Shown: in pieces, positions 63,973 through 64,000 of the stretch | Position numbering within the stretch: position 1 is the first letter of the stretch | How the letters are laid out: the number at the start of each line of letters is the position of its first letter | Translations under genes and position numbers: made by a program | Notes under the pieces: generated by a model | Seen by the model: the letters and a program-made list of their open reading frames with translations, nothing else | Told to the model about the DNA's origin: nothing | The model's database searches: none | NCBI RefSeq assembly: GCF_000621485.1 | Contig: NZ_KK211287.1 | Span: forward strand, 215,477 to 279,476 | Length of the DNA: 64,000 nt | DNA from: Alkaliphilus transvaalensis ATCC 700919 | GTDB lineage: Bacteria; Bacillota; Clostridia; Peptostreptococcales; Natronincolaceae | Direction: 5' to 3'

Positions 63973-64000
63973 ATGTCCAAAACAAAAAGTTATTCAGCTG
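63973..64000 (+). CDS. Partial ORF, possible transposase
   Basis: Only MSKTKSYSA is visible before the window ends. RBS AAGGGGAG precedes the ATG. The basic start resembles IS3-type OrfA, and a 25-bp inverted repeat lies just upstream; this is suggestive only. Confidence 0.3.

Overview
The window looks like chromosome from a low-GC, endospore-forming anaerobic Firmicute of the Clostridia. The reasons are the AT-rich sequence, strong AGGAGG-type ribosome binding sites, an alpha/beta small acid-soluble spore protein, the PrkA-YeaH-SpoVR trio, a T-box leader, a flavodiiron protein, tungstate uptake and a selenocysteine codon. The mix resembles Alkaliphilus and relatives, but this is inference. 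Most genes up to about 26 kb are on the minus strand.

Layout. 0.1-2.9 kb: a selenocysteine-containing AhpD-like protein read through an in-frame TGA (227-757), a 98-bp direct repeat pair, a DUF378 protein, a D-2-hydroxyacid dehydrogenase and an HD phosphohydrolase. 3-14.6 kb: housekeeping genes (RF3, S9 peptidase, CsbD, a flavin-binding protein, EcsAB, PhzF, a HAD nucleotidase, a VOC protein). 14.8-20.3 kb: a complete TPP-riboswitch thiamine operon (thiS, an unrecognised 46-aa ORF, thiG, thiH, a ThiD2-ThiE fusion, thiC, a TenI/ThiE paralogue). No thiF is visible. 20.4-25.3 kb: a locus of three glycosyltransferases, two Cys-containing SPOCS-like proteins and a signal-less TasA-like protein, possibly for decorating the spore surface. 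25.5-29 kb: CvfB, a SASP, and a two-piece sigma factor (SigO/RsoA-like) divergent from a UviB/BhlA holin-like gene. 29-31.6 kb: tupABC tungstate transporter behind a structured leader. 31.6-33.8 kb: T-box leader (specifier reads best as Ile ATC) controlling a CstA-type transporter.

33.9-50.2 kb: a B12-radical SAM protein, a secreted protein with an internal duplication, a flavodiiron protein, superoxide dismutase, the PrkA-YeaH-SpoVR operon, DUF3006 with a ComEC-like metallo-beta-lactamase protein, AzlCD, a B3/4 protein and a nitroreductase. 50.5-53.1 kb: a three-gene NHEJ operon (Ku, ligase, polymerase) with LigD split in two. 53.2-58 kb: an MMPL/RND exporter and its heptad-repeat partner, divergent from a TetR regulator with three TGTTG/CAACA inverted repeats between them. 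58-62 kb: an SLH protein and a YtrA-type GntR-ABC operon with a perfect operator palindrome. 62-64 kb: glycerate kinase, an LL-H holin-like protein and the probable start of an insertion sequence.

Several intergenic gaps carry copies of a small palindromic element with ends close to GAGGAAATTGCATAATACC. One copy supplies the stop codon of the ThiD2-ThiE gene. No tRNA, rRNA or CRISPR array was seen. Many starts were moved downstream from the longest ORF to the codon with a proper ribosome binding site.
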